NCBI GenBank assembly: GCA_030549495.1
Contig: JAUIRK010000509.1
Coordinates: 866,501 to 930,500 of the forward strand
Source: Nectonema munidae
Taxonomy: Eukaryota; Nematomorpha; Nectonematoida; Nectonematidae
Direction: 5' to 3'
Length of the DNA stretch: 64,000 bases
The notes below the pieces were generated by a model that saw only the letters and a list, made by a program, of their open reading frames with translations, had not been told where the DNA came from and did no database searches. Below are positions 56,701 through 64,000 of this stretch, piece by piece; the stretch's first letter is position 1, and each line of letters begins with the position of its first letter. A program made the position numbers and the translations under genes.

Positions 56701-57330
56701 TCAGAAAAGTCAAATATTTCCAATTTTTAGTTGCTCTCCTAATATAAGTGCTACTGAAAAATTGCATTTCCTTTGCCTTATAGCAAAGTCCTTGAGCATA
56801 ATGAGTTCACACGTGATCCTCCTCTAAACACCACACGCGTAGATTTATCGTCGTTTTCAGAATGCCACCAGCATCTTCGTTTTAAGAGAATAAGCGCTAC
56901 TTCTCACAAATTTCTTCGCACGTGAATAGTCCGTTATCTCGCCCTCAATAATTTATATTATTTAGCTAGTTTGCTTGCTTACTCAATTTGTGAGTTAGTT
57001 AGATTCTCAATGCACCCCTTCTTTCTATAATGATAACCTATATTGCGTCCGTAGGCTCTTCAATATAGAGAGGTTTCTTCTTCAATATGGAAAATAATTT
57101 AGCTAAAAAGCGTTTTAAATATTTTTAGGCCTATTTCAGAAAAAATGTATATCCGAGATTATACTCTGATTCCTGATATATTCTTCTTCGAGTATCACAA
57201 CTGTCGCATAGAGAATAAGTATGTTTTGCTGGCTTACTTACTCTTTTTTTGCGAAGCCATGATTACTTTTGCTCAATTTAGAAAGCGTCAATACAAAATG
57301 AGTAGAGTAAATCGGTCCATCACCGATTAG
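44604..57330 (+). CDS. DOLPP1: DOLPP1, dolichyl-diphosphatase (PAP2 family), partial
   Basis: Plus-strand exons 44604-44704, 50369-50465, 53301-53414, 54672-54800 and 57129-57330. Junctions from 50465 onward keep frame exactly (AG+A, AG+G, TG+G). The enzyme removes phosphate from dolichyl diphosphate on the lumenal ER face so that dolichol phosphate can be reused in N-glycosylation. Seen: a TM segment SYLTLILFKRDLHT (human VTLIIFKRELHT), phosphatase motif 2 YGMPSSHSMFAWF, and motif 3 ISYSRVYLLYH, which spans an exon junction. The end, PISEKMYIRDYTLIPDIFFFEY, is the counterpart of human EFFLIRDTSLIPNVLWFEY. Not found: the first exon (HVEYPAGD region) and the exon with motif 1 (K...RP), which should lie between 44705 and 50368. 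Several kilobases of intron hold a hAT relic, SINEs and opposite-strand exons. Confidence 0.88.
44705..45990. other. DOLPP1 intron 5' part
   Basis: Holds a lone hAT-like end at 45129 (CAGGGGGAACATCTGGGAAG with C-rich runs) and a segment 45420-45600 in which TTTTGYCCCTCCC-like blocks repeat, ending in an 11-base C run at 45566. No coding exon recognised. Confidence 0.4.
45994..47550 (-). pseudogene. hAT relic (SCAND3/ZBED5-like), minus strand
   Basis: Reading leftward from 47540: a KYEDSYLKFGFTALW-like start with a partial zinc finger, IGEISDD, FFTIQFDETMMLQTCLSLGF (catalytic region, about 47040-46970), LSSRTIAKEIFDKG, then an IHRQALIMKTILDGLKSVLN-like block near 46790-46730. At 46482 a CAGTGGTTCACAAACTTTG sequence looks like the hAT end for this copy. 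The frames left of it (46449-45994) are unassigned. Many stops and frame changes; no right end or target duplication found. Confidence 0.6.
47665..48090 (-). CDS. Unassigned 141-codon open frame
   Basis: Long for this AT content. Its first 50 residues are polar and helical (SHVERIIYYERQIRYLRSDQ then EIVLQMQKKRN); the rest is mixed. No family recognised and no good splice context; it may be part of an unrecognised repeat. Lies in a DOLPP1 intron on the opposite strand. Confidence 0.2.
   Translation of the reverse strand: MPNKEENLYKKNEKFKIYKSHVERIIYYERQIRYLRSDQEIVLQMQKKRNPIKYTKFRGAHPQNFGGSQLFFIIFKIYYKKFLSDKHTTIITNFIKSNYVICNSDCITHYLLRGFQTRVCGVVRKFHGNRKEESEFIIFTK
48222..48341 (-). CDS. Candidate terminal exon of an opposite-strand gene
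   Basis: After acceptor GACATCTGAG, 39 codons and TAG: RHQKSHEREKSRTLFPADSR then KGYNDHLCALLGEGETKRT. Its phase (0) fits the exon at 49211-49131. Much less AT-rich than the intron around it. A second frame (KNRMKGRNQERYFQPIHEKV) is also open, so the frame is not certain. Confidence 0.35.
   Translation of the reverse strand, partial: RHQKSHEREKSRTLFPADSRKGYNDHLCALLGEGETKRT
49131..49211 (-). CDS. Exon of an unassigned gene inside a DOLPP1 intron
   Basis: 81 nt, 27 codons, phase 0 at both ends, between acceptor TTTTCTTCTAG and donor GTAAACC: ANYLSEELTILNLIAKGSCD then EVESIQR. It reads like a conserved helical protein, but I do not recognise it. Together with 48341-48222 it suggests a gene nested antisense in DOLPP1. 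Confidence 0.5.
49333..49385 (+). mobile_element. Solo hAT-like end
   Basis: CAGGAGCGGATACATAGGGG followed by a C-rich run, like the ends at 41191 and 31146. No partner end found nearby. Confidence 0.4.
49566..49688 (-). mobile_element. tRNA-derived SINE, copy 2
   Basis: Minus-strand copy with A box region GAGTAAGGTTGGTTAGATAC and B box GGGTTCGATCCC. About 20 bp missing from the tail compared with copies 1 and 3. Confidence 0.75.
49689..50368. other. DOLPP1 intron
   Basis: Less AT-rich than average near 49960-50100 but without a clear frame. The expected exon for phosphatase motif 1 was looked for here and not found. Confidence 0.3.
50369..50465 (+). CDS. DOLPP1: DOLPP1 exon with catalytic motif 2
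   Basis: 97 nt from acceptor GCTGTTTAG to a weak GTTTCG donor: ADKLVNAYGMPSSHSMFAWF then LATYLCLFLTF. The central His of PSSHS is a catalytic residue of the PAP2 fold. Confidence 0.85.
50930..51420 (+). mobile_element. LINE 3' end fragment, copy 2
   Basis: Reads LYKSCIRSSLVYSGQSW-like and TEMRMLRIMSK blocks, then after a MITE GRPKMIWIEIVKKDMSKRHL with ALGDEQNRDEWRS. It ends GCGTGCTGGGAACATTAGCC like copy 1. Upstream at 50882-50912 a reversed copy of CACTAAACTAGRYCTAATRC makes a hairpin. Confidence 0.75.
51059..51196. mobile_element. piggyBac-type MITE, copy 2 (most intact)
   Basis: Element 51063-51192, 130 bp, flanked by TTAA on both sides, starting CCCATTAAGTACC and ending GGGACTTAATGGG. 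The CCC/GGG ends with TTAA are the piggyBac signature. It is inserted in the LINE 3' end, so it is younger than that LINE copy. Confidence 0.88.
51421..53300. other. DOLPP1 intron
   Basis: 1.9 kb. A less AT-rich segment at 51640-51720 (minus strand GKHLCGGPVKGK between CAG and GTATCT) could be a small exon of the opposite-strand gene but is too short to support. A (TC)n run lies at 52524. Confidence 0.3.
53301..53414 (+). CDS. DOLPP1: DOLPP1 exon: loop and helix before motif 3
   Basis: 114 nt after CTCCTTGCAG: LLPQVFGGDLHPTSPIAHLR then FTFSFISLSTAFLISYS, ending AG before GTATGT. Human counterpart ends LLTVAFLVSYSR. Confidence 0.85.
53484..53747 (-). CDS. Unassigned open frame in a DOLPP1 intron
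   Basis: 87 codons: HTECNIHRTLTHFQLKGLSR, then TTFRGIAFNITDFDTYIYLD and a CIYCGEIASLLEI segment with a CxxC pair. Composition looks coding but the family is unknown. It lies only 70 bp after the 53301-53414 exon, on the other strand. Confidence 0.3.
   Translation of the reverse strand: MVQHTECNIHRTLTHFQLKGLSRQILNKIRDKSTTFRGIAFNITDFDTYIYLDLNDFSKKSVRMNIRCIYCGEIASLLEINLLSGNQ
54359..54616 (-). CDS. Unassigned open frame
   Basis: 85 codons (longer if the frame upstream, KEKLITHDQKN, counts): ESWKTVICQLHSALKKDRRF, then RVCLTSAKSIALIKLITWAR. Not recognised; could be an exon or a repeat fragment. Confidence 0.25.
   Translation of the reverse strand: MESWKTVICQLHSALKKDRRFKQVWDFHLSIIDQKLRVCLTSAKSIALIKLITWARNMKLWEIHQVFHVQWDTNAKENKNCLQFK
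54672..54800 (+). CDS. DOLPP1: DOLPP1 exon with catalytic motif 3
   Basis: 129 nt after ACTTTAAG: (R)VYLLYHTPFQVVVGAILG then SFFAGLWFYLMQTFFTDFFY and LICRW; donor GTGAGT. The His of YLLYH is the nucleophile in PAP2 enzymes. Confidence 0.9.
54858..55022 (-). mobile_element. tRNA-derived SINE, copy 3, with target duplication
   Basis: Element 54870-55010 (141 bp) on the minus strand, with A and B boxes as in copy 1, flanked by TAACTTCTATAA at 54858-54869 and 55011-55022. Twelve-base duplications are typical of LINE-mobilised SINEs. It sits in the last DOLPP1 intron. Confidence 0.9.
55361..55560 (-). CDS. Candidate terminal exon(s), coiled-coil
   Basis: Minus strand after GTTACAG: SSVQQLTSMKEKIQEITDLI then SPSKENREL and TAG at about 55371. 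Upstream at 55558-55470 QSSADVKGNANLNLPLSTLC is also open. The link between the two is unclear; family unknown. Confidence 0.3.
55600..57128. other. Last DOLPP1 intron, 3' part
   Basis: AT-rich, no exon or repeat recognised; ends in the acceptor of the terminal exon. Confidence 0.4.
57129..57330 (+). CDS. DOLPP1: DOLPP1 terminal exon
   Basis: 202 nt after AATATTTTTAG: PISEKMYIRDYTLIPDIFFF, EYHNCRIENKYVLLAYLLFF and a basic tail to TAG. The last 40 residues diverge from the human protein and add a hydrophobic stretch. Confidence 0.88.
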
Positions 57331-58475
57331 TCCTGTCTCCATCATTTGCAAATTTTTTTCATCCATTTTTAATCAATACCGCGCTCTCTCTCTCTCTCTC
57401 TCTTTTCAAGCAGTTTTCTTTTTCGAAAACATTATATATTGATTATTTTAATAAAGAACTTTTATCTTGCATTTATTTGTGAACTCTGATTGGTCTGGAT
57501 CTCTCATTAATGAGATTACTATTCACAAAATTGGTGTTCTTTGGTCGCGTTCGATGCCAGGAAGGGATGCTATTGGCTTAGAAAGATTAAAAGAGATACT
57601 GTGGAGGCGCGGTTATGTGTTTGCTCTTTGACGAGCCCAATTCAGAAAAATAATACCCCTACACTCCAGAAGGAATGTGCCTTTCCCGTACTTAAGTTTC
57701 ATGTGATCAGCATATATTCGGCCGATATTTCAAAGATTTCTAAAGCTTTTAAGTGATAAATGCAGTTATTAGAAGCAATTATTTTATATTTATTTATGAT
57801 ATAAGTAATGCTAATTTATGTGCATCAACTAGGGGTTGGGTAGATTGTTTCGATATGAGGCTTTAGTACTAGACTTGTCGACATAGTTGGAAACACTAAG
57901 ATTGGATTGAGGTAAACAGGAGAAGAAGATAGAAGATATGTGGGGAGTCAGAGATGCGAAATTATTCAAACGAACACAAGAAAATGGAAGGATGCTTTTC
58001 CTAAAGGAACCGGGGATCGAAGAAGAGTCAGGGGACAAGGAGATAACTTTAACAGTTGCCATGTAAGACACACTGTGGATCGTAGAACGTTTAAAATGAG
58101 TCAAGTTCTTAGGTGTATTTGAATTTTCAGACATGCACAAGAGAGCTTTGATTAAACTTTAGTAATTCCTATTTAGTTCCATTAAAAGTAAGGATCTTTG
58201 GGAATATAGAGCTTAAATGTGTAAAAAAAATCTCTAAGAGCAATAGAGGAATAGCCGGCTAGCGGTCCCTTAATGGCCGTAATTCAAACCGTTAGATTGA
58301 TTATCAAATTCTATGCCTCAAAATTCACCTTCACGATTTTTAAAGATACAGCGCTGTTTGCTAACTTTATTTCAACTTGTATAAAATAAAAAAATGTTTA
58401 ACAAATTTTGATTCTCTTTCTTCTTTTTAATGATTTCTTTTTCTTGTGCGCCTTCAAGCGTGGGAGCAGATGCCT
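57331..58475. other. Downstream of DOLPP1
   Basis: (CT)n at about 57383-57402. Open frames on both strands at 57829-58140 (plus RDAKLFKRTQENGRMLFLKE; minus KVISLSPDSSSIPGSFRKS) cannot be assigned. A GCCGGCTAGCGGTCCCTTAA segment at 58254 resembles the LINE 3' ends. Confidence 0.3.
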
Positions 58476-60228
58476 TCAGTTCTCGTTCAAGGAATCTTCA
58501 CCGTCATCGGTGGTGAACTCGTTCAAGAAGTCAAACGCTCTGCCGATGTGCGTGCTTTCCAGGGAGGCGTTGTTGTAGTTAGGTTTTGTCTGGCTTAAAA
58601 CATTTAAATTCATTCATACACCAATCAATAAAGTCAAAAGTATCGATCAATACTCTCAATCATTAGATTCGCATGGACCACCTGATCACAAGTTATCTAA
58701 AAGCAAGTGACCTCCAGTTTATACAAATATTATTTCAAGTACTCCATGAAAGTCTTGAAAAAGATTTATTTTTTTAGTAATTTAATTTTTTAGCTAGACT
58801 TTTGTTAGTCAATTTATTTTTTAGATTTGGATTTAAATCAATTGATTTTGAATCAATAACCTGTACAATCTGCTGCGGAAGTGTAACAAAAATTCCATAC
58901 TTTTCCTTGTGAGTATTTTTCCAAAGATGGATACACTTTTTCAGTTCAAATAAAAAATGTTTATTGCGAGATATTTATGAGATTATTTATTACGAGATAG
59001 CGTAATCTAGATGCCTTAACAACGACAACAACTCGTCGGCCATTTTACCCTGATGCCTCTTTTACATGCAATCTAGATGAGTAGAAAATAAGAAGTGATT
59101 GGCCTTAATAAGCGTATTACATTTGAAAATAAATCCAATTCATTACTTTTACCCTTTATTAATGGAATCCTTGTCGAAATTTTTACAATGCTCAACTTTC
59201 TATTTTTGAGCCAATAAGTAATATTGAAAAAATATTTTGTTTTTCAACCTCAAAACAAACACTTTGATATTGATAAAAAAATCATATGATTTAATTTTTG
59301 AAAATCGTTGCTTGTCATAAATTTCGGAAGGAGGAAAATGAATCAAATACCCAAAATAAGTATATTTAAAAGAGAGGAGTAACATGGACATCATTTTGCC
59401 ATACTTATCTAACCCATCTTTTTATAGGTTTGCTTTCAAATGATAGAATGCCTGTTTTATTTAAACTTTGGTTTTACATGCATATAATTTATACAGCAAA
59501 ATTTCAATTAGAGAGAAAACACAAGTTAATTTCGAGACACCCAAACTTCAAAAGTTTATCCATTTTTCTATAAACTCCTTTTTTATTCTAAATATATTTC
59601 ATTTAAAAAAAATAAATTTTGAAAAAAGTTAAAAATATAGAGAAATTTTTTTTGGGTAAAATTTTATAATTTTTAAAAAAACTTTTTTACATGATAAATA
59701 TTTTATTTAAAAACAAAAATATAAGCTATTGCTGAGTTTCCAAGCATGGAATTTGTTTTTGTCATTTCAACTGATGTTTGGACAGATGGGTTAAAGAAAT
59801 AATGGCGTTGAAGCAAGATATGGATGAAAGAGAGTTTAACAGCTCTTATTTTCACATTGATGTTTCAGATGCTTTTGAGAACAAACGCCCATAGACATTT
59901 TGTTGACAGAGAAAATACCCAGTAATTTAGAGTGCGCAAAAACGATTACCATTTTAACACCGCTTGTGGGCATCTAAGCTACTTCAACACAACGAGATTT
60001 TTAATAAATCTTGTTTTGTTGTTGGTTTTGGGTTGGCTTTGGTTGAAGTAGGAGAGAAGATGAATGCGTGTGTGTAACAATGTTTAGGAGAGTATATGTG
60101 ATTTAGAGTGATGCAATATGGGTAAATGTTGTTTCAATTTGATTCACCTACCTTTTCTTTCTTTCTTCCAAGAGCTTGTCCTTCTCTGTCTTTTGCTTGC
60201 TGGCATTTGAAATGAGGACTTCTGTGGC
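58476..60228 (-). CDS. 3' end of an unassigned gene (two exons)
   Basis: Exons 60228-60152 and 58593-58476. The first (acceptor AAAATTAAG, donor GTAGGTG) encodes ATEVLISNASKQKTEKDKLL then EERKK. It leaves AG, which joins C of the second (acceptor ATGTTTTAAG) in frame: SQTKPNYNNASLESTHIGRA, then FDFLNEFTTDDGEDSLNEN and TGA. A charged helix followed by an acidic tail; family not recognised. Upstream exons should lie right of 60229, for example the candidate at 61232-61133. Confidence 0.5.
58594..60151 (-). other. Intron with a small hAT scrap
   Basis: AT-rich intron. Near 59755-59800 the plus strand reads FVISTDVWTDGLKK, like the first catalytic block of a ZBED-type hAT; nothing else of it remains. 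Confidence 0.35.
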
Positions 60229-61132
60229 CTTAATTTTAAAAGCATAGATGTTTAAATGAGAACATCTTAAATTTCTTCAATTTTTACGCATATAAATGAG
60301 ACAGTTGAAAAATGAGTCTTTTTTGTTATGCCTTAATTTACTAGCTACACTACAACCTCTTTATTTTTTGATAATGAAAACTAGCCAATTTTTGTTATTA
60401 ACTTCACATATGCAGCAGCGGAAAGGACGAAGTTTCCTTATTCAGTTTTAGTATAAAATTTGTCAGAAACACGTTTTTAGCGTTCTTCAAAAATTTGAAA
60501 TAAAAGATTTTGTATACTTCAGCCATTCACACAGCTTAGCCAAAGCTGAGTTTGTCTTAGCTTTAACGCGCCTTGAAGAAAACTTCCACTCTATGGTTTT
60601 TCTTTCTTGAGTTTTACCATTTTTCAAGCATCCATAATCTATTTTAAACTGCTTCCTTTGTTAAATATAGCACATGATAGACGCGTAGATAGCACTAATG
60701 ATATTTTAAATTAAACGTCTAAAGTATTCTTATGCGTGAAGACAGGTTTCAAAAGTGGTCTTTTTGAACGTAATGTCGTTTAACGAAAGTCAAAAAGGCT
60801 TGCTCAGATTAATCGGAGAGAATTGAAATTGGTTGGTTAACAGAGGCGATCGTTGAAACAACTTAGACTTCTAAACAGTGCCAAGTTTGGTAATTCGTTT
60901 TTCCTATCAATCTACTAACTATATAGGGATTTGAAAACTTTAGTAATAAACGGCTTGTGCATTTATTAAGCGAATTATATTATTTATAACAGTGAATGTA
61001 TTTATAAGGAAATTTAAAATAAAAAAAGATTTTTTCATAAAAAAAAAATTGACATTTTTGAAGAGAACACGGATAGTCTTTTAAAATTTTTTACTCTCAA
61101 TAAATTGTTTACTCTGTCTATTCCTGTTTATT
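60229..61132. other. Non-coding stretch
   Basis: AT-rich; no frame or repeat recognised. Probably intron of the gene ending at 58476. Confidence 0.3.
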
Positions 61133-61232
61133 TTATGCACAATTTAGTGCATCATCTTCAGCACAAAAATCTTTGAAGAGAACTTCATTATGAAGTTCCA
61201 GTTCCAGAGATCGCATCATGTTTTTCAAATGG
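61133..61232 (-). CDS. Candidate exon, unassigned
   Basis: After TTTTGCAACAG the minus strand reads HLKNMMRSLELELHNEVLFK then DFCAEDDALNCA and TAA. Helical and acidic; could be a terminal exon or, with an earlier donor, an upstream exon of the gene at 60228-58476. Confidence 0.3.
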
Positions 61233-61320
61233 CTGTTGCAAAAATACTTTGCGTTCCAAAACTAAAACTAAATCTTTAATATTGATGACAAATTTATTCA
61301 ATATCTTCTAACTCACTCAA

Positions 61321-61450
61321 CCCATTTAAGGCCAAGCAAAGCAGACGATATTTAAAAAAACGCAGACGATTTATATTCAAAGTCATTGAAAAAAGCAGAC
61401 GAAGATGAAATTACTTATGTTCCAAAATAGTAACATTGGCCGTAAATGGG
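61321..61450. mobile_element. piggyBac-type MITE, copy 3
   Basis: 130 bp, CCCATTTAAGGCC to GGCCGTAAATGGG, flanked by TCAA (left, changed) and TTAA (right). Nearly identical to the other two copies inside. Confidence 0.85.
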
Positions 61451-61454
61451 TTAA

Positions 61455-63182
61455 ATCGCATAAAATGGGAAGTGCAATTTCAAATTATTTTCTAAATTTT
61501 CACCAAATGTTCTGCCACCTTAACTCTTTGACGACCCAAATTTTGAAGGCGTTTTGTCTGCTTTTTTTCAAAGAATTTTCGACTTTTGGGACATCAGTGT
61601 CAACCATTCACTAAATGGTCGATATTTAAACCCTCTCTCTTATTGGAAGTCATTCCCTTTTTGTAACGATTCGTTCTCTCCCTCCCTTTTGACGAAGTCT
61701 TTTCCTTAAATCAATTGCCTTTATATAAATATGTGCGATTAGTGACTTTTAATCCAAACTCAACCAATTTTAGACTTCCGAGAATGGCGTAGAATAGTCG
61801 AAAAGGTAAAGATGTTTCAAGGTGCATTCCTTTTCATCTTGGTTTGTCCACAATTTTACTAAAGTGCAAGACATATAGAACATTAGCATCCTAAGCCATG
61901 CTAAGATGAGTGACTGTAGTTGTAGCGGACCCACTTTTCCAATATATATCTATATATATCGCGAGTAGGGTTGAATCCGTTGGCCTAGAAAAAGTAAATT
62001 TTAGGGAGGTAAGCAACCAAACCAGTGCATTACAAATCGGGCCACTCAAACGCGTTTGGTGGACTCGCACATAAATGGCGGGATTGGGTCATTTCTTCTA
62101 AACTTACTGCGGAAGTGCCGCCGTTCAGTATTAGTATTTCGGGGTAACTTGTTAAATCGTAGATTAACAAGATTAACTTCTAACAAATCGCATAATTTAT
62201 CGGATATTCTTCAAAGCTGATATCTGATTATATTAAGTCTAACATCAGTAAGTAGTACATCACTCACACTGAAACTTTTACATCATCAAAGCTCCATTTG
62301 TTTCTATAGATAAAGTACTATTACAATTATACAACACATTATATATTGAAGGAATTCTCCTACACCTTCTGTTGTTGCGCCCAATGTTTTATCTATCATG
62401 GCAACACGTGGTGCTAGCGAGCGTACCTTCAGTCTTGCTGGACATCAACTATAAGTCAATGATATTGTATTTTTAAAAAGTGTTATAAAAAAATACAATT
62501 TGTCTTAAATCTCTGACATGATAAAATTCAATGTGTAAAAGAAGTTGTATCTAAATGTGTTCCTATTTAAAATGACAGGTTGGCTGCGGGTCTAAAAATT
62601 GTAAGTTTGTGTGGGTGCGGACATTTTTATTTTTTAATTGCCGTTTCAAAATAAGAAACTGCTGAAAAAAGGGTTTAAAAAAGTTATTTATCATTTGCAA
62701 ATGTTTGTGAATTTAAATTTTGGGTTGGGCACATTTGTTCAACGCGTACAGGGCTCTAGTTTCAAAGACATGCTTAAAAATACTAATATATTTTTTTGTA
62801 TCCAATTATACAATGATAATGAAAATATTGAAAACTTGATAAAAAAAATTCTTTTTTCTTTTTAGCAATGAATCCTTTTTTAAGTTTAACTTAGTTTTGC
62901 GTGTTTTTTTAAACACATAAATACTACGAATATTATTTTCGTTTTGCAAATGTACAAAGAACCAAGTATTCAATAATATGCCCCCCCCCCCCCTTCACTA
63001 GTTGCAAAAAATCATTTTTAAAAGTGAAACACCCAATCAAATTTGGCTAAAAGGCATCTTATTTTACACCTAATTTTCATTTTACGAGGTTTACGCAACT
63101 AGATCAGATTAAAAAAAGTTTCTTTCAAGAAGAATAAAGACACGTGCCAAAAACTAAGCGAACTTTTTAAGGACATATGCAT
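61455..63182. other. Intergenic stretch
   Basis: No supported gene. A run of 13 C lies at 62981-62993. A TTTTAG acceptor at 61773 followed by FREWRRIVEK and GTAAAG could be a 33-nt plus-strand exon, too short to support. Confidence 0.3.
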
Positions 63183-63887
63183 TTAAACCGTCTCTAAGTC
63201 TGATATGCAAGAATCCATTAATCTGTAAACAGGGTGAAGCCATTGGATGACTTGTAAAATTAAGTTTGCAAAGAAAAGTACCAGCGTGCAGATGTTTTTC
63301 AGAGCTTTCTTGTTTTCGGAGAAGTTTTCAAGGATTTGGTTGTAGTCTTGGTTGAGCATAATTTTATTTTCGCTCACATCCAAGCGATTGTTTTGTCGCA
63401 GTTGTTTGTTCGCTGAAGTCTTAGGATCATTGATGAAGTTGCACGTTGATTCAATCTCCACGTAGTTTTTGTAGTCACTGTCATCTGAATTCTTGAGTGT
63501 TTCATTGCTGACTTTGAACGCGCTCTGCTTGCACAGGCGAGGATCCATGCCACTCGTTCCACCTCTCATTTGCTTCGCTTCCTCCCCATTGCTGCTCTTT
63601 GATGCGAAAAACAAACTCGAATTGCTTGAACTCTTCACCTCGCCCTTGTCTCGAAGAAGATGGCAATTTTGATTGGAGCTGATCTTGGCTGATGTAGTTT
63701 GCAAATCAGTTAATGACTGCCCTTTCACAATTACCACATTTTTTTCATTCTCTTTAAGGAACAAAAGTAATGATTAGCGCCAAATTTAAAGATAACGAAA
63801 TTGGCGCTACTTTTTTTCAAGTCGCAATTTTCACGCTTAGTCTTTTTAACGAAAACATTTGAATTGTTGAACAAGGAAAGTGTGGAT
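63183..63887 (-). CDS. 3' end of an unassigned gene with hydrophobic C terminus (two exons)
   Basis: Exons 63887-63811 and 63751-63183 around a 59-nt intron (GTAGCG...CTTAAAG); the split codon A|AG restores frame. The first exon encodes STLSLFNNSNVFVKKTKREN. The second is a 189-codon polar, Ser/Asn-rich stretch. It ends NKKALKNICTLVLFFANLIL then QVIQWLHPVYRLMDSCISDL and TAA. The single hydrophobic stretch about 25 residues from the end could be a tail anchor or the last TM segment. Family not recognised; more exons must lie beyond the window. Confidence 0.6.
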
Positions 63888-64000
63888 CTGAAAACGAAAA
63901 TAAAACAGGCTATCACTTTGTCTGAAGATCGTCACAAACAGTATTTTAAATGTATATTTCTTTCAATCTATTTATAACAGAAACCTGACCTATATTAAAA

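Noticed and set aside
61774-61806. 33-nt plus-strand exon FREWRRIVEK
   Set aside because: Both splice sites are present, but it is too short and isolated to support.
1-64000. CRISPR arrays, bacterial operons, LTRs or virus-like elements
   Set aside because: No regular short-repeat/spacer array, no paired long terminal repeats and no capsid or envelope gene seen; the DNA is animal nuclear.

Overview
The window is AT-rich eukaryotic nuclear DNA. Spliced genes with GT-AG introns, tRNA-derived SINEs and many decayed transposons point to a fast-evolving invertebrate animal. The conserved genes align with metazoan families but are clearly divergent. I cannot name the species. I saw no rRNA, true tRNA, CRISPR array, LTR or virus-like element.

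Four host genes can be named or assigned to a superfamily; in three of them intron phases agree at every assigned junction. (1) An HMG20A/B-type HMG-box protein of the LSD1-CoREST complex lies on the minus strand at 7513-2302 in six exons, one of 15 nt. (2) A class A GPCR related to FMRFamide/myosuppressin-type receptors lies on the minus strand at 15394-14354 as one exon. (3) GID8/TWA1, the LisH-CTLH scaffold of the GID/CTLH ubiquitin ligase, lies on the minus strand at 38303-20984. It has four exons and two introns of 9.9 and 6.6 kb packed with transposons. (4) DOLPP1, dolichyl-diphosphatase of ER N-glycosylation, lies on the plus strand at 44604-57330. Five exons are found; the first exon and the exon with phosphatase motif 1 are not located. 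Further unassigned minus-strand gene ends are at 63887-63183, 60228-58476, 55.5 kb, 49211-48222 (inside a DOLPP1 intron) and 13583-13323.

Mobile DNA by region: 0.1-1.75 kb, relic of a repeat gene family with an IGCQHH motif; 5.75 kb, pogo-type MITE; 7.6-9.8 kb, hAT with perfect 8-bp target duplication and an inverted internal duplication; 9.9-10.3 kb, hAT MITE; 16.7-17.65 kb, relic of a second repeat gene family (CYICG...GDQDK); 18.5-18.9 and 23.9-24.45 kb, minisatellites; 19.6 kb, hAT fragment; 20.0 kb, SINE; 22.1-22.7 kb, LINE; 25.1-26.6 kb, Penelope-like element; 28.9-30.2 kb, piggyBac relic; 30.7-36.4 kb, Tigger/pogo element with a whole 3.4-kb hAT inside it; 36.5-37.2 kb, LINE 3' end inside a terminal-inverted-repeat element with 10-bp flanking repeats; 39.2-40.7 kb, LINE with a piggyBac-type MITE in it; 41.2-41.85 kb, shortened hAT; 43.7-44.1 kb, foldback element; 46-47.55 kb, hAT relic; 49.6 and 54.9 kb, SINEs; 50.9-51.4 kb, LINE with a MITE; 61.3 kb, MITE.

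The genes are unrelated in function: chromatin repression, neuropeptide signalling, ubiquitin ligase scaffolding and dolichol recycling. No operon logic applies. The striking feature is intron growth by layered, datable transposon insertions around compact conserved exons.
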